10,990 bases of DNA. It comes from Stagnihabitans sp038231775. Its GTDB lineage: Bacteria > Pseudomonadota > Alphaproteobacteria > Rhodobacterales > Rhodobacteraceae. Position numbers and translations under genes: made by a program. The stretch spans positions 1 to 10,990 of the forward strand of contig JBBRKS010000137.1 in NCBI GenBank assembly GCA_038231775.1, in the 5' to 3' direction. A model generated the notes under the pieces. The model ran no database searches, had not been told where the DNA came from, and worked only from the letters and a program-made list of their open reading frames with translations. Below, one piece after another: positions 6,370 through 10,990 of the stretch; position 1 is the first letter of the stretch; every line of letters begins with the position of its first letter.

Positions 6370-7428
6370 ATGATCAGATTTCCAGCCTGGCTGGCCGCCA
6401 CGATTGCCCTTGCAGGATGCCCGGTCTTTGCAGAACCGCTGATCGTGCGGGTTGTCACGGCCACACTGGCCCCGGTTGGCGGTCAAGCCGTTCTGACGGG
6501 TACAGTCCAAGCGGTCGAGCAGTTTCCTGTAGGTTTCTCCCAAGGTGGCCGGATCATCTCTATTTCCGCGCGGGAGGGTGACACGGTGACGGCCGGGCAG
6601 GAACTGGCGCGGCTGGACCCGACGCAAGCTGACGCCGCCCTGCGCGCCGCGACTGCCACCTTGGGCGGTGCGGACGCGGCCCTGCATGAGGCCCAGCAGG
6701 CCAGCGACCGTGCGACCGAATTGCTAAGCCGGGGTGCGGGAACCCGGGCCGATCTGGACACTGCCACCAAAAGCCTTCTGAACGCACAGTCCAGCCGTGA
6801 TCAGGCCGAGACGCAGGTTTCCAAGGCCCGCACCGCACAGGCCAACACGGTTCTGCGTGCGCCGCGCGCTGGCATCATCACCTCACGCGATGCCGAAACC
6901 GGTCAGATCGTGAACCCCGGCCAAAAGGCTGTGACCATGGCGACCGATGGCGGGCTGGAGGCGGCTTTCAACGCGCCCGACGGTGTCAACCTAGAGGCGT
7001 TTTTGGGCTTTGCCGTACAGCTTACCCCGGTGGATCAACCCGGCATCACCCTGACGGCGAAAATCTCCGAAGTCTCGCCCTTGGTTGATGCGGCGACCGG
7101 GTCAGTCAAGGTCAAGGCGCGGATCGAGGGCACGGTGCCGGACGGTGTGGTCATTGGCACGCCGGTGGTGGGGCGGCTGAACCTGCCGCAACTGCCCGCG
7201 ATAACTCTGCCGTGGACGGCGCTGACCGCGTTGGCCGGGGCGCCCGCTGTGTGGACGGTGGACCCGGTTTCGCAAGCGGTGCAACAGGTGCCGGTAAGCG
7301 TTTCGTTCTACGGTGCAGATACCGTCCGCCTGCAGGGCGGCATCAGCGCGGGTGCGGTCGTTGTTACCGACGGCGCGCAACTTCTTTATCCCGGACGCGT
7401 CGTTGCGCCGCTGAAAGAGGCCCCGTGA
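6370..7428 (+). CDS. RND efflux periplasmic adaptor (membrane fusion protein) 1
   Basis: This 352-residue protein starts at ATG 6370 after a GGAGA ribosome site. It is the periplasmic adaptor linking an RND pump to an outer-membrane channel. The N-terminus is a secretion signal. It can be read either as a type I signal cut after VFA (21) or as a lipoprotein signal with lipobox LAGC and acylated C17. The order of domains is typical of the family: first lipoyl half (58-83, GGRIISISAREGDTV), a helical hairpin rich in Ala, Gln and Glu (85-160), second lipoyl half (162-190, VLRAPRAGIITSRDAETG), a beta-barrel (about 195-272), and a membrane-proximal domain to the C-terminus. The stop overlaps the ATG of the next adaptor by one base (TGATG). 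It leads a three-gene efflux operon. Confidence 0.93.
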   Translation: MIRFPAWLAATIALAGCPVFAEPLIVRVVTATLAPVGGQAVLTGTVQAVEQFPVGFSQGGRIISISAREGDTVTAGQELARLDPTQADAALRAATATLGGADAALHEAQQASDRATELLSRGAGTRADLDTATKSLLNAQSSRDQAETQVSKARTAQANTVLRAPRAGIITSRDAETGQIVNPGQKAVTMATDGGLEAAFNAPDGVNLEAFLGFAVQLTPVDQPGITLTAKISEVSPLVDAATGSVKVKARIEGTVPDGVVIGTPVVGRLNLPQLPAITLPWTALTALAGAPAVWTVDPVSQAVQQVPVSVSFYGADTVRLQGGISAGAVVVTDGAQLLYPGRVVAPLKEAP

Positions 7429-8477
7429 TGCTGCGCAAACTTTGGCTTCTTGCCCTGCTGGGGCAGCCCGTGATGGCCGAAACGCCCGTGGCACCGCCCG
7501 AGGTTGCAAGGCCCGTCATCTCGCAGATCGTGTCGCAGGGCGAAGTCCAGTCGCGCAGCTTTACCGGCACGGTCGAGGCCGAGGTGACCACGCCCTTGGC
7601 CTTTCTGACCCTTGGCCGCGTGGCAACATTGTCCGTCGCCACGGGGGACGAGGTGCACAAGGGCGATGTTCTGGCCACTTTGGATCAGGTCACGCTGAAC
7701 GAAGATCTGACGGCTGCACAGGCCGCCCTGCAAGGGGCCAAAGGCCGGGCCGACTTTGCCCAGCAAAGCTATGACCGTACCCAGGTTCTGGTGCAGCGCG
7801 GTGGTGCCTCGGCAGCCCAGCAGGAATCGGTGACAGCGGCCCGCGATACTGCGCTGGCGGCCCTTAATGCGGCCGAGGCTGATCTGGCGCGCGCCACCGA
7901 TGCCGCCAGCTACAGCGCGCTTAAAGCGCCAATTGACGGCGTGATCACTGCCACTTTGGTCGAACCGGGCACGGTCGTGTCGGTCGGCACCCCGATTGTC
8001 ACCCTCGCAGGTCTGACCGGACGCGAAGCCGTGCTGGATGTGCCAGCCGAGGTTCTGGCCATTTTGAAACTTGGCGACACGTTTGAAGTGGCCGGACGTG
8101 GCGCCGCACCCGTCACCGGCACGCTGAAGGTCATCGAACCCAGCGCCGGTGCAGGCACCCGCAGCCGCCGCCTGCGCCTGACCCTGACCGACGCGCCGGC
8201 ATCCTACCGGATTGGCAGCCTGATTAGCGCGCATCTTTCGGCCAGGGCAGTCGTCGTGATGACGCTGCCTAAGGTCGCTTTGACCGGAACGCCAGATGCG
8301 CCCAAGGTCTGGCGGGTGGGTCAGGGGCGCAAGGTTGCACTGGTCCCGGTCACCCTGGGGCAGGATCTGGGCGAAGACATCATCATCACCGGCGGCTTGG
8401 TTGCTGGGGACGAGATTGTGGTCAGAGGGGTTCATTCGCTGACCGAAGGCCAGATCGTTGGCGAAAGGATCGAATGA
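7428..8477 (+). CDS. RND efflux periplasmic adaptor (membrane fusion protein) 2
   Basis: The 349-residue protein starts at ATG 7428, overlapping the first adaptor's stop, with AGAGG at 7 bases spacing. The frame is open further upstream, but that region lies inside the first adaptor gene. A signal peptide (MLRKLWLLALLGQPVMA, cut after 17) is followed by a first lipoyl half (61-87, with GDEVHKGDVLATLD), a coiled helical hairpin (90-160), a second lipoyl half (163-193, YSALKAPIDGVITATLVEPG), a beta-barrel (about 198-275) and a membrane-proximal domain ending in the usual GLVAGDEIVVRGV pattern. Unlike the first adaptor it has no lipobox. It is clearly diverged from that protein rather than a recent duplicate. 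Two adaptors in a row suggest a mixed adaptor ring on one pump, as described for TriA and TriB of Pseudomonas aeruginosa. Confidence 0.93.
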   Translation: MLRKLWLLALLGQPVMAETPVAPPEVARPVISQIVSQGEVQSRSFTGTVEAEVTTPLAFLTLGRVATLSVATGDEVHKGDVLATLDQVTLNEDLTAAQAALQGAKGRADFAQQSYDRTQVLVQRGGASAAQQESVTAARDTALAALNAAEADLARATDAASYSALKAPIDGVITATLVEPGTVVSVGTPIVTLAGLTGREAVLDVPAEVLAILKLGDTFEVAGRGAAPVTGTLKVIEPSAGAGTRSRRLRLTLTDAPASYRIGSLISAHLSARAVVVMTLPKVALTGTPDAPKVWRVGQGRKVALVPVTLGQDLGEDIIITGGLVAGDEIVVRGVHSLTEGQIVGERIE

Positions 8478-10990
8478 TGCAAGGCTTCAACCTGTCTGAT
8501 TGGGCTTTGCGGCATCGGTCTTTGGTCTGGTATCTGATCATCGTCTCGCTTCTGGCCGGTGCCTGGGGCTATGCCTCGATGGGGCGCGAGGAAGACCCGT
8601 CTTTCACCATCAAGACCATGATCATTCAGGCCGTCCTGCCCGGTGCCACGGCCGAAGAAACCGTCACCCAAGTCACAGAACGCATCGAGAAAAAGCTGCA
8701 AGAGCTTGAGAATTTGAAATTCACCCGCTCTGAAACCCGACCCGGCAACGCGACGGTCTATGTCGAACTGACCGCCGAAACCAAGGCCCCCGCCGTTGCC
8801 GCAACATGGCAGCGCGTGCGCAACATGATGAACGACATCCGGGGCGAATTCCCCAAGGAATTTGCGGGCTTCGGGTTCAACGACAGCTTTGGCGACGTAT
8901 ACGGCAACATCTACGCCTTCACCTATGACGGCTTTACCCCGCAAGAGGCCCGGCTTTGGACCGAAAAGTTCCAGACGGCTGTGATTCAGTTGAAAGACGC
9001 GGGCAAGGTTGATCTGATCGGCACGCAGGACCCGGTGATCTATATCGAATTCTCGGCCCGCAGGCTGGCTGCTTTGGGTCTGGACGCCACCGCCGTTCTG
9101 GACACGCTGGCCAGCCAGAACGCCATCGTCCCGTCGGGCGTGATCCGCACGGATCAGGAAAAGATGATGGTCCGCGTCTCTGGCAGCTTCAACGGGGCGG
9201 AGGAGTTGGCTGCAACCTCGCTGCGGGTGGGCGACACGTTCTTTGCCCTGTCTGATGTCGCGACGGTGCGGTCGGGCTATGTCGATCCGGCCAAAGACCT
9301 GTACCGCTATGACGGTCAACCCGCGATCGGCCTGATCGTCGGGATCCGGACCGGTGCCAACGTGCAGGAATTTGGCGTGGCGCTGGACAAGGTGATCGAC
9401 GCCATGGCCCCGACCCTGCCGGTGGGCATCGAGGTTCACAAGGTCGCCGATCAGCCCAAAGTGGTTGAAGAGTCGGTCAACCACTTCCTGCGCGCTCTGG
9501 TCGAGGCCGTCGTGATCGTTCTGGGAGTCAGTTTCATATCCTTGGGCCTGCGGGCTGGTCTGGTCGTCACCATGGCCATTCCGCTGGTTCTGGCGCTGAC
9601 CTTTGTCATTCTTGATATGATGGGCATCACTTTGCAGCGCATTTCGTTGGGCGCGCTGATCATCGCGTTGGGTTTGCTGGTCGATGACGCGATGATTTCA
9701 ATCGAAACCATGATCTCGCGGCTGGAGGTTGGGGAAAGCCTTGAAAAGGCGGCCAGTGCGGCGTGGTCCTCTATCGCGTTTCCGATGCTGTCGGGCACGT
9801 TGATCACGATGGCGGGGTTCATTCCGATTGGTCTGAACTCTTCTGCGGCGGGCGAATACACCATCTCTTTGTTTTACGTCATCGTGATTTCCTTGTTGCT
9901 GTCGTGGATCGTGGCGGTCTTGTTTGCGCCCATCCTTGGCATGGCGTTTTTGCCCAAGGCGATGAAGCATCACACTGGCGGGCCGGGCCGGGTGCGCAAA
10001 CTGTTTCAGGGCGTCTTGCGCGGCGCGATGCGGGCGAAGTGGCTGACCATTGCGGTGACGCTGGTTATCTTTGCGGTGTCGCTGTTCGGGATGCGCTTTG
10101 TCGAACAGCAGTTCTTCCCGACCTCTGACCGACCAGAGCTGATCATCGACGTGTCGCTGCGCCAGAACGCGTCGTTCACTGCGACCAATGACGCGATGGC
10201 CAAACTGGACGCCTGGCTTGCGACCCGGCAAGAGCCGACCTATTGGTCAACCTATGTCGGCCGGTCCGCTCCGCGCTTTGTTCTGACCTTTGACGCGGGC
10301 ACCCCCAGCGACAATCTGGGAGAGGTTGTCGTGATGACCGCCGATCTGGCGGCGCGAGACAGTCTTAAAGCGGCTGTGGCAGAGTTTGCGGCGACCGAAC
10401 CCGGCGTCGATATCTATGCCAAATATCTGGAACTGGGGCCACCGGTCGGCAAGCCCGTGCAATACCGCATTTCCGGGGCCGATCCGAACAAGGTCAGCGA
10501 TCTGGGCCGCGATCTGGCGGCGGTTCTGGCACAGGACCCACGGCTGGTGACCATCACGCAAAACTGGAACGAACCGGCCCGGGTCGCCCGCGTGCTGCTG
10601 GATCAGGATAAGCTGCGGCAGTTGGGCCTGACCCAAACCGACGTAGCGCATGCGCTGTACGGCCTGTTTGACGGCATCACCGTTACCGAACTGCGCGATG
10701 GCAAGACCCTGATTGACGTTGTGGCGCGCGGCAGCGACACCGACCGTTCCAGCGTTCTGTCGCTGCAGAACCTGCAACTGGGCAATGCGGCTGGCCAGCC
10801 GATCCCGCTGAACTCTTTTGCGACGCTGCAATGGTCGCTGGAACAGCCGATCATTCATCAGCGCAACCGCGTCCCAACCGTCACCGTAAAGGCCGCCATT
10901 GCAACCAGGGATCAACCTGCCACCATCGACAAAGCGTTGCAGCCTGCCATCACCGCCTTTGCCGCCAGCCTGCCGCCCGGTTACACGCTA
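8477..10990 (+). CDS. RND efflux permease (HAE family, TriC-like), C-terminus cut by window edge
   Basis: The frame runs intact from 8477 to the right edge, giving 838 residues of an expected 1,020 or so. Two ATGs lie side by side (8474 and 8477). AAGGA at 8465-8469 is 7 bases from the second, which also gives the same TGATG overlap as the previous junction, so 8477 is preferred. Visible parts are TM1 (about 15-35), the first periplasmic porter region with PGATAEETVTQVTERIEKKL, TM2-TM6 (about 345-490) and a segment at about 515-540 fitting TM7. The second porter region runs to LPPGYTL at the edge. In TM4 the motif GLLVDDAMISIE keeps the two aspartates (403, 404) used for proton relay in HAE-type drug pumps. 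The pump sits in the inner membrane and exports substrates with proton uptake. The N-terminal WALRHRS and GREEDPSF segments resemble the TriC group. Substrate unknown. Confidence 0.94.
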   Translation, partial: MQGFNLSDWALRHRSLVWYLIIVSLLAGAWGYASMGREEDPSFTIKTMIIQAVLPGATAEETVTQVTERIEKKLQELENLKFTRSETRPGNATVYVELTAETKAPAVAATWQRVRNMMNDIRGEFPKEFAGFGFNDSFGDVYGNIYAFTYDGFTPQEARLWTEKFQTAVIQLKDAGKVDLIGTQDPVIYIEFSARRLAALGLDATAVLDTLASQNAIVPSGVIRTDQEKMMVRVSGSFNGAEELAATSLRVGDTFFALSDVATVRSGYVDPAKDLYRYDGQPAIGLIVGIRTGANVQEFGVALDKVIDAMAPTLPVGIEVHKVADQPKVVEESVNHFLRALVEAVVIVLGVSFISLGLRAGLVVTMAIPLVLALTFVILDMMGITLQRISLGALIIALGLLVDDAMISIETMISRLEVGESLEKAASAAWSSIAFPMLSGTLITMAGFIPIGLNSSAAGEYTISLFYVIVISLLLSWIVAVLFAPILGMAFLPKAMKHHTGGPGRVRKLFQGVLRGAMRAKWLTIAVTLVIFAVSLFGMRFVEQQFFPTSDRPELIIDVSLRQNASFTATNDAMAKLDAWLATRQEPTYWSTYVGRSAPRFVLTFDAGTPSDNLGEVVVMTADLAARDSLKAAVAEFAATEPGVDIYAKYLELGPPVGKPVQYRISGADPNKVSDLGRDLAAVLAQDPRLVTITQNWNEPARVARVLLDQDKLRQLGLTQTDVAHALYGLFDGITVTELRDGKTLIDVVARGSDTDRSSVLSLQNLQLGNAAGQPIPLNSFATLQWSLEQPIIHQRNRVPTVTVKAAIATRDQPATIDKALQPAITAFAASLPPGYTL

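Noticed and set aside
5887..6687. Minus-strand frame spanning the sulfotransferase end, the gap and the adaptor start
   Set aside because: It crosses two well-supported genes and the intergenic gap and encodes an Arg/Gly/Gln-rich sequence without domain features.
7386..8435. Minus-strand frame of 349 codons opposite adaptor 2
   Set aside because: It mirrors the adaptor gene almost exactly, as expected from codon bias, and has no protein-like pattern.
8432..10915. Minus-strand open frames under the RND permease
   Set aside because: The plus strand encodes a continuous RND permease with conserved TM4 aspartates, so these frames are shadows.

Overview
The window looks like chromosomal DNA of a GC-rich alphaproteobacterium, most likely a Rhodobacterales/Rhodobacteraceae member. 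This rests on base composition, codon use, ATGA/TGATG start-stop overlaps between genes, and the general look of the proteins. No RNA gene, mobile element, CRISPR array or phage signature was seen.

Positions 1-6261 hold a divergent surface-glycan locus. On the minus strand, reading leftward from a 190-bp shared intergenic region, are a 474-residue uncharacterised protein (2363-939) and a family-2 glycosyltransferase (949 to beyond position 1). The two overlap by 11 bases. On the plus strand are a bifunctional GT4-GT2 glycosyltransferase (2554-4752), a 224-residue unknown protein with a short N-terminal helix and a beta-rich body (4763-5437), and a Stf0-type PAPS sulfotransferase (5464-6261). 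The plus genes are 10 and 26 bases apart and probably form one operon. Three glycosyltransferase domains beside a sulfotransferase suggest a sulfated cell-surface or exported glycan. The two unknown proteins have no visible catalytic motif and may be accessory or scaffolding factors; that is inference.

Positions 6262-6369 are a 108-base gap with a candidate promoter and a small palindrome. The rest, 6370-10990, is a tightly packed efflux operon: two periplasmic adaptor (membrane fusion) proteins (6370-7428 and 7428-8477), then an RND permease that runs off the right edge. Consecutive genes overlap by one base (TGATG). The two-adaptor layout and the permease N-terminus recall the TriABC type of HAE-RND pump. 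No outer-membrane channel or regulator gene is visible.

Two of the main genes, the minus-strand GT2 and the RND permease, are cut by the window edges. They were read directly from the sequence and have intact frames to the edge. The divergent promoter region carries two inverted copies of GTTGGACCA, each placed like a -35 element for its own direction.
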